From Malurus cyaneus samueli (Eukaryota > Chordata > Aves > Passeriformes > Maluridae), in NCBI GenBank assembly GCA_009741485.1, contig CM019218.1, positions 47,092,766-47,156,765 of the forward strand: DNA of 64,000 nt. Direction: 5' to 3'. This document shows, one piece after another, positions 26,401 through 37,660 of this stretch. A model generated the notes under the pieces. The model did no database searches, was not told where the DNA came from, and worked only from the letters and a program-made list of their open reading frames with translations. The number at the start of each line of letters is the position of its first letter. The first letter of the stretch is position 1. The translations under genes were made by a program, and so were the position numbers.

Positions 26401-27197
26401 CAATTGCTGCTCATAATCATAAGGCAGTGGATTATGGGCATATTTTTAATTACTATTGCCATTTCCTCAAATAGATGACAAAGACCGCCTCCCCTTTTAG
26501 CCACAGCAGATTAATACAGGGATGGCAATCCAAAATGAAAAGAGATGCCACTTGGAGTATTTATTCCATTTATATGCATACATCTATAGAACACAACATA
26601 TATAAAACTTAAAGTAAGTTTTCCTCCCTCCAAAATCTGTTCAATTACACTAAAATGAGAAACAGCACGCTCCTCTTTTGAGCCTTTGGAGTCTCCAAAT
26701 CATTTGAGAGCTGTTCTTTTAAAGATTTGGGAAACCTACCAAAATACCAGATGTTTAATCAATACTCTTAACATTTTGGAAGTCTAGAGTGTGGAAAGGA
26801 AATGTCAATTGAATCGCTCTGGAAAATCGGATCTTTTGATTTTCACAGTCTGCAATGCACAATATTGACAGTGAGAAAAAGATGGCTTCTTTTTCAAAAA
26901 TACAAATCTGTGAGCAAAACTTTCACGATCTCCATTCCATAAATATATTTGCTTAAAAAAAAAGAAACCCAGCACCATAAACAAACAAGATCTTGTGGAG
27001 TTTCTGTGGAGATTTTGCCTGCATGTTATAAAATATGAAATACTCAATCTCTTATTTCTTAGGTGGGCTCCTGCTTAGAGAGGAATGTATTTTCAACTTC
27101 TGAAGGCAAACAACATTAATTTCCAACTTCTATATCTTTACAGAAACATAAAAATATCTGTACAGAAATATACAAAATAGAAGTCATGGCAGCTAAT

Positions 27198-27232
27198 TTT
27201 ATATATAATATATATATAATATAATAATAATT
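27198..27232. repeat. AT/AAT low-complexity array
   Basis: Alternating TA and TAA units over 35 bp. Simple repeat with no coding potential. Confidence 0.9.
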
Positions 27233-28261
27233 GAGGAAAATATTTTTAAATTAAATTCAGGAAATCTTGTTCATGTGTTGATGTATAAAACAGTTAATAC
27301 TAAACAGCAGTCTCATTTAAACATTAGCATTGCAATTTTTTATGTTGAAGACAAGAGGATTCTGTTAAACAAATTTTAATTTTTAATTAAAAATGCTTTC
27401 ATTTCTTTTTTTTTAAATGGACTTTAACTACAGTACACTCTCATATGCTTACTAATAAATGCCAAATGGCAGCCTCTGACTTCAAATAGGTCAAAATATG
27501 TCTTTTGCTGTTTCAGAGTGGGCTTTTTTCAGAAAAATTTCTTCATCAAGAATTTAATTCAAATACTTCTCCACTCAAAAAAACAAGTCCTGTCATGAGG
27601 GTATGAATTCTTCCATTTAATACTGAAGCATCATTACTTCAGTCATTTGATATATTTTTCTTCTATTGATAGCATGCCAAATGATATCATGCTAGATTTG
27701 CATGAAGCGCTGGAAATATCTTTGTTACATCTACATTTAATCAGTATGGGAAGGAGAAAATAGATTTCTTATTCAACACATCAAACAAATGTCCAGAAAC
27801 TGAGGTAGAAATGAAGAGAAAAGGTTCAGTTTGACTCCTTGCTATGCCTTTTTAACTTGTTTGCTAATTTGGTTGACTCATCTTTTCAATGTGTAATCAC
27901 AGTTTGAAGACATCTCCATAATTACCTTAACAGGATAAAAGCTAGAAATGTTGATACTGGGGTTCTTTACTAGCATCCCCTAAATAACCTGACAGCTCTC
28001 TCAAATTTCCTGTTTTTATTATAAACATGTTGGGTAGAATCTCTGGAGGCTGAAACAAGTTTAACATAAAAAAATGTAACAACTCTTTGCTTACATATTT
28101 TATATTTGCTTGAGAGAAAAAAAAACAAAGCAAAAGAAAACTCCTAATTCCCCCAGTAATTTTAAGCTACATTTTGGGTTTTACTGTTTATTTCACTTTT
28201 TTTTTTTTCCTTTAAGGAACAAACCCTGAAAACAGTTTAAAACATCAGCTTAATCTAGGAC

Positions 28262-28476
28262 CAGTGGAATTTTATCCAGAGGGACCTGGATGACTTCAGG
28301 AAATGGACTGTGGGAATCCCATGAGATTGAACAAGACCAAGTGCTGGTGCTGCACCTGGGTCAGGAGAACCCTTGGTATCAGCACAGGCTGAGGATGAAC
28401 AGATGGAGGGCAGCCCTGTCCAAAGGGATTTGGGGGTGAGAGGCTGGACATGAGCCAGCCATGAGCACAGCCCAAG
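28262..28476 (+). mobile_element. CR1 LINE fragment, ORF2 C-terminal region, broken
   Basis: Plus-strand sequence reads as the part of CR1 ORF2 that lies downstream of the reverse transcriptase core. The nucleotide phrases ccagagggacctgga, tgcacctgggtcaggagaac and ggctggacatgagccagcc match the family layout in the right order, and the frame around 28345 gives LHLGQENPWYQHRL, close to the usual CR1 motif there. The frame is interrupted by a stop after SKGIWG and needs a frame change to reach DMSQ-like wording, so the copy is dead. Both ends are truncated. It is a remnant of retrotransposition, not a gene of the host. Confidence 0.85.
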
Positions 28477-30300
28477 GGGGAAGGCGCTGCTCACATCTGC
28501 CGACAACTGCTCTCCGTTCTCTTTAGCAGAGCTGAAAAACTACACAAATTGCTTTGGTTCTACAGCCTTTCCTTCCCTAAGCCAAGCCTTGTCTAAAGAC
28601 TATAAACACCATGATGCCTGCAACTTTAAAAATGGGGTTTAATATCAGTTGATAACCACTCACACTTCACGGTTCTGGGTGTTGCTGAAGTCATCTAAAG
28701 CACATGCACAGTGGGCACAGACTTGCTGAGCTCCGATCCTATGCTTGACAAAAAAAAACCCTACAGGTTCCAGCCTTTGGAAAATGAAGGAGAAAAATTA
28801 TATCAATTGATGCAACTACTTTCATTTGATTAAAAAAACCTCAGAAATGTGCCCCCTACATTCCTGAATCTCTCCAATCCTAATAGCCATCCCCTAGCTC
28901 CCAAAAATATAAAGCCAGGAATTTATCACTGCATAGTAATTAAGAATCAGACCTGAATATCTGTTAATGTCAAGGCCTCAATTTCTATTACAGAACCCTT
29001 CAACGTGCAGTAATAATTCAGAGGTGTGATCATTCTGCTAACAAAGGGAAATTCTACACCAAATAACAGTCCAGGCTACCCAAAATGTTAAGTTATTCGA
29101 GTCTTTTTATCTGCACAGAGTCATCTTCAAGTACTAGCAAAGTGAGGAATGAGCCCAGGTTCTGCAGCTCCAAAACTACTTATCAATGATCCTTACTCTC
29201 CATTGCAATACTCACATATTTAGTAGACATATCTCTCTTATCAATTAGCCATTCAAACTCACTGCAATCACCTTCAGAGTAACTTGCCAGATTCTCTAGA
29301 ATACAATCCCAAACTCCACCCTCAGCTAGAAAGACATGAGAGAGGGATATCTTTGGTATCTTGAATTTTATCATTATTTTTAAGGGCATGTTTATCCTGG
29401 CCTCTTTGTTTCTGGTGAGGATAACCTATTCTGCCCTGGTATCACTTTTTTTTCAAGGATGCTTGACATTTTATATTTGTATTAGAGAACTGTAAATGTA
29501 CTTCACATATTTAGAGACCCCAGGGTTTTTAAACCCTTTTGGCAAAGGATTATGGGTTTGCCCAGAAGAAAACTTGTAATCACTTTTTACAACTGATTAT
29601 AAAGTTGCTTTAATTAATTTACATATCTGACACAATTCTTGTATCATGCAAATCTGCTCAGCCCTTTGCACTGTGCAGTTACTACAGCCAAGAGTAACGA
29701 GGATCAAAGCAGAGGTGTACCAGAATGAGCTCTGGCTTCTGATACCAAAATTCAACATATTACAGTACTACTTGAGGAACCCTAAACAGTCTAATGGCTT
29801 AAGACTGGCAGAAATACATAAAAAAATGACCCCACAGTGACAATGCATCCCTAAGTTGAAATAGACTAATCAGACAAAGGACTATAAAAATGTTATGCAA
29901 GATTTAGAGAAACAGAAAAAGGCTTAGTCAGGTCCATGTACTAATTCAGTGGCCAAGCCCAAAAGTAAATCCACATTTTTTCAGTCTATGTTTACAGCAT
30001 ATCCTATCTAGTTTGATCTTGAAGATTGAGCCTAAAGAACCTAGAATGTCCTTTTGTTTTCAAAGTCAGATTTTGGATGCCTGTAGGTTGCGTAAGGCAG
30101 TAACAAATATGGGAACCTGGAATTACGAGTGAAAAATCCTTTTCTTTTCCTTTACTGGGAGTCAAATTCTGCCAGCATTGAGCAGAGAGAGTTAAGAAAA
30201 CACTCCTCAGCTCTTACTGGACTTTGCCTCACTGCAATGGAGGGGAGGAGGCAAACCACGGTTCCATTCTCCAAGGGGACATTGTAGCTGGAACCTCATA
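28477..30300. other. Noncoding stretch, nothing identified
   Basis: AT-rich sequence without a recognisable gene, repeat family or paired splice signals. Open frames are under 90 codons. Confidence 0.55.
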
Positions 30301-30451
30301 AGCAGAGCTGAGCAGGGACACAGCACTCTATTCCTGCCTTATGCTGCCGGGAGGCCGTGGCTGACAGAATTCCCTTCCCAGAGGAGGTGGGAATTCACCA
30401 CTTGGGCAATGAAGGGGCAGAAATGTGCGCTTGGCTTTGGTTTCGGCCCAG

Positions 30452-30614
30452 GAGCGGCAGCGGATGGCTCAGAGGCAATTAAGAGCCTCTCTCAGTCGTG
30501 ACTCCGGGCTGCAGCTCAGCAGCTGTTCAAAGAGGAGAGCAGAGCTGAGTCAAGTGGACAAACTTCCCCCTCACCACGGGACCTGTGCAGGTGGAGGCTG
30601 TAACGAGAGCTCAG
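30452..30614 (+). ncRNA. Exon-like segment A of a possible short transcript
   Basis: A T/C-rich stretch ending ggtttcggcccag precedes a 163-base segment that ends CTCAG followed by gtaatc. One frame is open throughout and has an ATG at 30464, giving a serine- and arginine-rich peptide of about 50 residues that I do not recognise. The open frame may simply reflect higher GC. A 138-base gap separates it from segment B. If spliced to B, the long frame meets a stop within a few codons, so a noncoding transcript or a short-ORF RNA is the better reading. Confidence 0.2.
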
Positions 30615-30752
30615 GTAATCTGAGTATGAGATAAGATGGAGTGCAAACTCTGCCTCTCTGCTGGGTTTAGCAGAGGACATGAAGTTTAAATCTCGGATCA
30701 GTACCCTAACCTAAACACCTGTTTCCTGTGGCAGCAATACTTTGTTTTACAG

Positions 30753-30849
30753 TACCCTGACAGCCAATCCTCAGGAGAGCTCAACACGCCAGCTTCATTA
30801 AAAAATCAATGAATCGAAGGCGTTCAGCACCTTACAGGACCTGTGATTG
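30753..30849 (+). ncRNA. Exon-like segment B of a possible short transcript
   Basis: The acceptor caatactttgttttacag is strong and the donor (ATTG followed by gtaaga) is usable. They enclose 97 bases in which every frame has a stop. It would therefore act as a noncoding or UTR exon. It follows segment A on the same strand, with a short intron of 138 bases between them, which is at the small end but acceptable for birds. Chance pairing remains possible. Confidence 0.2.
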
Positions 30850-32675
30850 GTAAGAAAAATTTACACTGCCTCCTTGTTATCACGACAGACAAGACACTAC
30901 AAAAACCACCAGGAGAAAACCATCAGTCATCCAGTAATTATATAGCAACTGCAAGGCCATTTAGTTACTGTGGGATAAGCAATAGAATGCTTAATAATTT
31001 AACCAATTACCATTATTATAATGGCCAGGTTGGCATTGGATGGTGCACAGGGGCCTTACCTGCCTCCCCACACACCCTGCATCCAGGGTTGCCATAGAAA
31101 TGCTGCTCCCACCTCCCCGGTTCAACTCCTGTCAGTCTTCACTGTAAATTCCTGTTTCTAGAACTATCAAGAATAGGTTTACAAAATAAGTACAAATTAT
31201 GAAAAGGACTGCTGAAGGCCATTTTTATGGCACCTTTGGATTCTGACAGGTGTGCTATTGATGCAACTGAGAGTCCAAAATCTGTTTTCAATGTGCAATA
31301 TTTATTTGACTGATATATTTTAGACATAAATGAGGTACAGTTCTGTTGGCCACAAGGCTGAAATCTACTGCACTTACACAGTGGTGCATTAAAATGACTG
31401 AACAAAGCCTTCATCATGTTTTTTTATTGGCTAACCTAAGCGTAATGATAATTTGCCTTTTTTTTTTTTCCAGTGGTTGCAGTGATTACAGTCACGTCTG
31501 GTGGATAAATATCCTATTGCTGTTCTCCTAAAGAAAACAGCAATTAAACAACATTCAGAAATCTTTGTGTGGATCTATTAAACCTAACACAATATAGCAG
31601 TGTCTTGCTTTGGATTCATGGTACTTCGGTTTTTTGCGCTTTTTAAAATCTGTGTTGGGGGGTTTTGTTGTGTGTTTATTGTTTTGGTTTTTCTAATTAC
31701 TTTTTAAGAACACTGGCACAAGAAAAAGGACATATGAAGAATTAATAGACCCAGAATTAAGACCCAGTCCACGGAGTCTTTCCATTGTCTTTGATAGGCT
31801 TAATTTGGCATTTTCACTCATGAAGAGACTAGTAAGAGATAAAAATTATTTTACTACTCTTTTATTTTAAAAGGGAAAGGCTGCCTGTTATTCCTTGTAA
31901 ATGTATTTACATTCTCAAAAACCAGTTTTCAGTCTCATTTCTTCTGTTGTAATCATTTGAGCTTTAAAAGCCTGAAATCCTGGACAACACTACTTCAGGA
32001 ATATTTGTATCTGGATACTGACTTACTTATCGTGGTTCAGTTGTAATTCAACGTCTGTTACAAACCTGAAACCCAGGGCAAATGTGTCAAAAAAATGTAG
32101 AGTAGCTGAGTTAACCTGGTCCTAACTTTATCAAAGAAGTTAATTCAGGGATTTGATTCAATCTGTGTGAAAGCTGTCAAAATACAGAAATTCATTCTTT
32201 CATTTCACTTTAACATTTTAGATCAAGTTTAAAGAAAATGGGAGTCTGTGAACCCATGGAGAATGAAACTAAAATAAGCAACCAGAAAATAAAATCACTA
32301 ATATGACATGCTGAAGAGTATATTTTACTCTAACTTTAATTATTCTAAAGGACATCTTTTAAAATTATCCCCTAAACTATGGTGTTGCAAGAGTCAGAAG
32401 GGACAACAAAATTCTCTGAACATGTCAAGGTGAAACAAGGTGAAACTGCTAACTTTAGTTTATTCTATCACTCTTGTTAATTTGTGCTGCATAGTACCCT
32501 ACCTACAAAATTTAGAGCAGAAACAAGTGTGGAAACTCAGGGCTAAAACTGGGGGGAAAAAAGGCAGCTTAAAAAGGGAGTAAGGAATGTGAAGAGGGAG
32601 ATGGGAAATAAAACCTTCAAAATATAGACAAATGCAGGATCTCTCTCCCACAAACTTATTTTGGCTTAAGAGATG

Positions 32676-32689
32676 CTAGCAGGTGGCAG
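32676..32689 (+). promoter_or_regulatory. CTCF-like core motif, forward
   Basis: CTAGCAGGTGGCAG matches 13 of 14 positions of the degenerate CTCF core CCASNAGRKGGCRS; the only miss is T for C at position 2. CTCF is the zinc-finger protein that anchors chromatin loops. The motif is common by chance in vertebrate DNA, and only binding data would show use. Confidence 0.3.
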
Positions 32690-33878
32690 ATATGTGACTG
32701 TGTGGTTGTCAGTCAGACCAGAACTTTTCCTAGAGTTCCTTAAATGAAGCATCTCTCTGAGGAACCATCCAAAGTAATTATGGTAGGTACTTAAGCAAAT
32801 GGACTGTTAATAACTAGATAGAGGTGATAAGCCTCCCAGGCCAGCTGGAGACCTGTTAGTGAAAAAGAGAAAGGAAATGAAGAGTAGAATCTGTTTTATT
32901 AGGGAAAGGGATTCTGTAAAATATTGTCTGATCTGATTTGTATGAAAATAAAATAAAAAGAAACACACCAAAGTACCTCAACAACTTGTCATCAATAAAT
33001 GGTATCATTGATGCTGAAATCTGCTGGCTATCTTCAGTCTCCTGCTTCTTAATTGCTGGCTGAAATAATTCATGACTGATTTGTTTTGTCCTAGAACTGA
33101 TTCTTTCTTTTTAAATTTGATGAATGGCATGACTTTCACAATTTCTTCTGTTCTCCACAGTACATCCCTAGTCTCTGAGGAATTATAATTGCTAACAAAG
33201 GACATTTACCTAACATCCTTTGTGGTGATCTCTAAACAGAAATCATAAGTTTTCAGAAGAGGCTTTGAAATATTAAATGTGGAAATACTGCAAAACTTTT
33301 CCACTGTAATCCTTAATGGCAGTGGAAGAAGAAATGTAAAGTGCAATGAGATTCTGTAGGAACAGAAAATATTAGAAATATATTAATACACTGTCTAGAT
33401 ATTTCTAATGAACCGCATGAGGGACACAAGAACCCACAGGGGTACTGGATAAGAATAAAATTAATTTCTTGTATATGCTAAAAATCAGAATAATATTTTT
33501 GCCTCAGCTTCTATTAAACGAAACTGAGTGGATCTGGTTAGAAGCATCTCTTCAAACAAATACAAAATTACAACAACGAAGTCTTGTCACAAGGTCCACA
33601 GGTTCTCATCTTAACCTTTCTCCCCTTCTCTTTCTTTTCCTTATACGTTTTCTTTAGTGTTAATTTTATGCTTTTTTTTACTGCTTTATTGCTATAGATA
33701 ACAACAACCAAAGTGGTTACATACCTGCTTTCCACTGCAACCAAATTGTGCTGAAATAAACCTGCCATCTCAAGTACTTCTTTATTCATGAATGGCAGAC
33801 CTGGCAGAGCACTGCACCTAGCCAGCCTTCCCGAAACATGTATATAAAAATAAAATCATCTTGTGCATTACTCAGTTG

Positions 33879-33921
33879 TTTTCTTTCTTTCTTCTTTTTT
33901 TTCTTCTTTTTTTTTTTTTTT
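33879..33921. repeat. Pyrimidine tract (CTTT/T-rich)
   Basis: T with scattered C for 43 bases, ending in fifteen T. On the minus strand it is an AAAG/A-rich tract. Simple repeat; the polylysine or polyphenylalanine frames across it are artefacts. Confidence 0.9.
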
Positions 33922-36821
33922 ACTATCTGTCTTCCTTTGAAAAACATTAAGATAAAAAGCATCTCATTTTTTAAAGAAGTTATTTTGTCAAAACCCGACA
34001 GTGCTTGTCTCATGTATCATACTTTTTTTCCTTTAATAATTTTCAACAATATAAACCCCTGGGTTTCCAGGGAAATATTTCATGAAGAAACCTCATTCTT
34101 TCTTTTTATTTGCATGTGGAATTGCAAGTGTATTATTGTACTTTTCCCACGGAGGTTAGTACAAACCCAGCATCTTCAGTGGGGCTGACGAGCAGCACAA
34201 TACGTATTTTTGTCTCTCCCTTCCCTCAGGATCTCAATTTAAATGAAATTACAACTAGACAATATTTGAAACTGACAAGATACTAGTTGTGGAAAAAAAC
34301 TCTCACTGTTTCTACACATCCCAAGGTAGAAATGAATAAGCAGTGGTACATAAATATATGTACAGAATGGCCATTGAAGTTTATTTAATTTACTTGAGTC
34401 AAACCTGACTCGTTACATGTGACTCATGCTGCAATGACCATTAAGAAGACTCAAGCAGGCACTGGCAAGAAAAAGGATCAGATTGAAGGCATCTAAATAA
34501 CAATGTTTCAATTCCAAATGTGTTCATTCACATGAATCCTCATTCAAGCACTGATCTTAAGAATAATGCACCTTAGTTTAGACTATACAAGTTTTGTAAA
34601 TGATCTGGAATGCTTAAAATTCATGTTCACTACTTTTCAAGGTAAGCGTCTTTACCAAGACCTAAAGGATTTTAGTTAGATTTTTGAGTCAGACTTATGA
34701 CAATAGGAATTTAAAGTTTTGGACTTTGACTCATCACATGTTTTCTATGCCTTTCTTATTTTGCCTTTTCTAGTATGTCCTGTTTTCTAACATTTGCATT
34801 GAGAAAATTTTCAAGAAATACAAGCTACCGATCTCAGATTTTAAATCTCTGAACAATAGGCCATAGAAAACAAAAAAAAACCCAAACAAACTGGACAGAA
34901 ATGTCAGTAAATATTTTTGATTAATGTATACACTCAAAAACTTGGTGACATTTCTGCACCCCTCAAACCCTAGGGATGGATATAAACCTGAAAGGTGAAG
35001 AGGCAAACAAACAGACAAAACTTCCCAGGAAACCACTGTTTTATGAGCGGTTTCTTCAGCTTTTTCAGTGGGCTGAATTAATACAGACTTTGCATTGCAT
35101 TAATATTTCTGGAGATCAGTGTTTCTGACAGTGCCTTGGCAAACTATCTCTACCCAGTCTGTGTTTTCTGATGTGAAACCAAGTAGCTGCATGCAAGAAA
35201 ACTTACTGTCAGATGTTCTAGAATTGTTCTTCCAGAGTATTGTGGATCACTTTGCAAAGTAAAAGCCTGAAAATGCTGGATAATTTCAGAGGCTCAGCAC
35301 TGGTCTGCTAATATGCCAGGAAGAATAAGCAATTATGATTTTCATCTAAGCAACATATGCTGTTTGCTGTCCTGTTCTGAACAGCTGTAGGTTAGATGCT
35401 GTTAAGATTAGGCCCCTTCTCTCCTCCATATTTCAAAATTCAAATTAAACTAAAATAACAGCACCTGCTGAACAAAAACACTATTTCAAAATGTGTACTT
35501 GCACACAATTACTATGAAGAGGCTGGCCACCATTGTTACCAGTCTATTCTTTCTGAATGGAAATGGCAGAGAAGTTTTCGATGCAGCTGCAGCTCTTCAA
35601 TTGTATAACTAGTGCTGGCCCCAAGCCAACCCTCAAGAACTCAAGTGGCACCAAAAGATACTATATTGATTTGCAATCGAACATAATAGGCCATCAGCTT
35701 AATTATTACTGAAGTGACAAGGTTCTGGATATTTCATATTTATATTTCTGAGGCCTGTGAAAGATGAATGTAAATCTTTTAAATGCCTGCATTTGCATAT
35801 CTTCAGAAGGGTTGAGTGCTCTTACTGTATTCATAGCCTGTGAAAGACCTAAAGGACTGGCTATTCAGCTCAGGTTGCTAGATCACACAGTCACTTACTT
35901 GCACAAGGAAAACAGGGCTGTAAAACCAAACACATTCCTGCAGGAAAATATCCCCAGATCTCTCGTGGATACCAAAAGAAAATGTATGCTGATCACTAGT
36001 ACCATCCTCATGGACATTTTTTCCCCTGTTGCCTTTGGAAAAAGACTTGGGTGCAAGAAACTGGATTGGCATCATCTGCTGCTGTGAGCTTCTCCTAAAA
36101 TCCCCATTGTTCCCAGTTATCCCTTCCCTCTGCCTCTACATCAGCTTTATGACACAAGGTCTGCAAACAATACTCAACATTTTGAAGAATTTTTTGTCAG
36201 AGGAATGCAGGTGCAGTTACTAGCTGGGCAGTGAGACCAAGACCAGGATTTTAATGCTGTCACTGGTCAGTTCTGTCACATTAAGTCATCTGCTAGCCAG
36301 CTCCTAGTCATCTACTTTTCTGTTAGGGGCACACTGTTTTTGTGCTAAGATCCTACAACTCTACTCACTTAGAATCATCTAGACAGACCATCTTAATTAT
36401 AGAAAGGACCACTTCTATTTTAATGACCCTAAAGACATTTCTTCACATGCCTTGTACCTCTCCTCTTCCATGCAGGTTTTTCCACTTCTAGGTCACATTT
36501 TACTGTACATAGATACACCAAGCACTGTTTTCTCTTATACTCCTAGCCTCTGAATTGCACTTGTCCTCAAAAACATTCTCTTTTGGCACTTGTAGTAAAT
36601 TCCTCATTGTGTGGATTCTTGATATTGTATGTGGATAGCTGAAAAAAAAATAATTTTCTCCTGTTCTCAGGGGAGAAACAAGATAAAAGTGAAATCATAG
36701 TTACAAATACTACAACACTCATTTCTGGATTTTTACAACAGGGGAAAAGATTTGTTGCCATGCTTATGCTCTATGCCCTGCTTGCAAAATAATCCCAAAT
36801 AATCATATGCTCAAGTATCAA

Positions 36822-36834
36822 TGCCCTCTGCTGG
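36822..36834 (-). promoter_or_regulatory. CTCF-like core motif, reverse
   Basis: TGCCCTCTGCTGG on the plus strand is CCAGCAGAGGGCA on the minus strand and matches the CTCF core at every one of these 13 positions. It points towards the forward motif about 4.1 kb upstream, so the two are convergent, the arrangement typical of loop anchors. Use in vivo is not shown by sequence. Confidence 0.4.
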
Positions 36835-37580
36835 AGGGAATATGCCTGAATTCCTTATGTTGAGAATCTTCCTTTGTAGTGCTGAACATTTGGTGGCTTT
36901 TAGTCATCCTGAAAGAGAAGGCCCACAGATGGCTGGAAAACAGGTTGTCACTGTAGAACTACTGCATATTATTAGACAATAACTTCATTAAACTTCTTCA
37001 TATTAAAGAAGTCCAGTACTTTATGCTTTCAACTTTCATTTAAAAAAATAAGTTAGAGAAAGATGTTTGCCAAATAGACAGGCACAAGTTTGCAGAAAAA
37101 TGTTTTTTCATTGTCTGCTGTTGTGCTCAAACACAACACTCTGCCTCCTCCCTTCCAACAACACTCTTCTCCCCTTGCCAAGCCCCCAGACTCTAACCTG
37201 CAAATTCAAGGTTTCCCAAAATAGCTGATAACTGTGCTTTTTAGGAGCCTATTGTTATGACACTTCAATACAATTCTAAAAAGCAGACCAGTTTGCACAT
37301 TTCCACTTGACTCTTAATGTAAACACAATTTCATAACTAAAATCCCATTAAAGAAAAAAACTAAAAGAAAAACTAAAGAATGCCAGACAAGAATACAGCT
37401 TTGCCATGTGCAGGTGTTAACTTATGCAAAATCTCTTCCTCAATGTCTACAGTGGATTTAGGAAAGCAGAATGAATTTCAGTCTTATTTCTGTACTTCCC
37501 TTCCTAGTGTAAATTGATGCTGTCTGACTGCTCAGATTCTACTCAGATTATAAGATTGCTCCATTTTACCAGTATTACAG

Positions 37581-37660
37581 CAAAGGCAGCTCCCACAACA
37601 GCTGCACCGTTCATCAGCAACAGGATTTAAACCAAAAGAAGATGAATTCTCAAGAAGCAG
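37581..37660 (+). other. Candidate 80-bp exon with strong donor
   Basis: The segment lies between ccagtattacag and the strong donor AGCAG followed by gtaagc. Two of three frames are open across all 80 bases; one begins QRQLPQQLHR and the other KGSSHNSCTV, neither of which I recognise. The acceptor's pyrimidine tract is weak. Eighty bases is not a multiple of three, so use as a coding cassette would shift the frame downstream. An old SINE-like origin is conceivable. Confidence 0.2.

Larger units (their letters stand above)
24865..28261. other. Noncoding stretch with simple repeats and one old CR1-like fragment
   Basis: No gene seen. The stretch holds a 19-base T run, an AT/AAT array and a CR1-like fragment listed separately. 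Remaining frames are short and unlike known proteins. A 16-bp perfect palindrome built on TTTTTAATTAAAAA lies at 27379-27394. Confidence 0.55.
30300..31140. promoter_or_regulatory. GC/CpG-enriched pocket, candidate promoter or enhancer
   Basis: G+C and CpG are raised over several hundred bases compared with both flanks. The pocket contains two plus-strand exon-like segments (30452-30614 and 30753-30849) and a good minus-strand donor (CAG before GTAAGG, donor bases 31059-31054). At 31088-31101 there is GTTGCCATAGAAAT, an RFX X-box-like half site, and at 30823-30831 a perfect left half of the REST/NRSF element (TTCAGCACC) without a proper right half. Together these suggest a regulatory segment with some transcription. 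No TATA box or clear start site was recognised. Confidence 0.3.
31141..37580. other. Noncoding stretch with T-rich tracts and two CTCF-like motifs
   Basis: No gene seen. A strong acceptor (T run ending ccag, near 31455-31473) has no donor near it. A pyrimidine tract occupies 33879-33921. Two CTCF-like motifs are listed separately. The 107-codon plus-strand frame at 35764-36087 has no domain or homologue I can recall and no splice context. Confidence 0.55.

Noticed and set aside
30823..30831. REST/NRSF left half site TTCAGCACC
   Set aside because: No right half at canonical spacing; the following bases only loosely resemble it.
31455..31530. Exon after the T-rich acceptor ending ccag
   Set aside because: The tract is a homopolymer and no donor follows.
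33838..34188. 116-codon plus-strand frame with a phenylalanine run
   Set aside because: It is opened by the pyrimidine tract at 33879-33921; low-complexity artefact.
35764..36087. 107-codon plus-strand frame
   Set aside because: No recognisable domain and no promoter, splice or poly(A) context.
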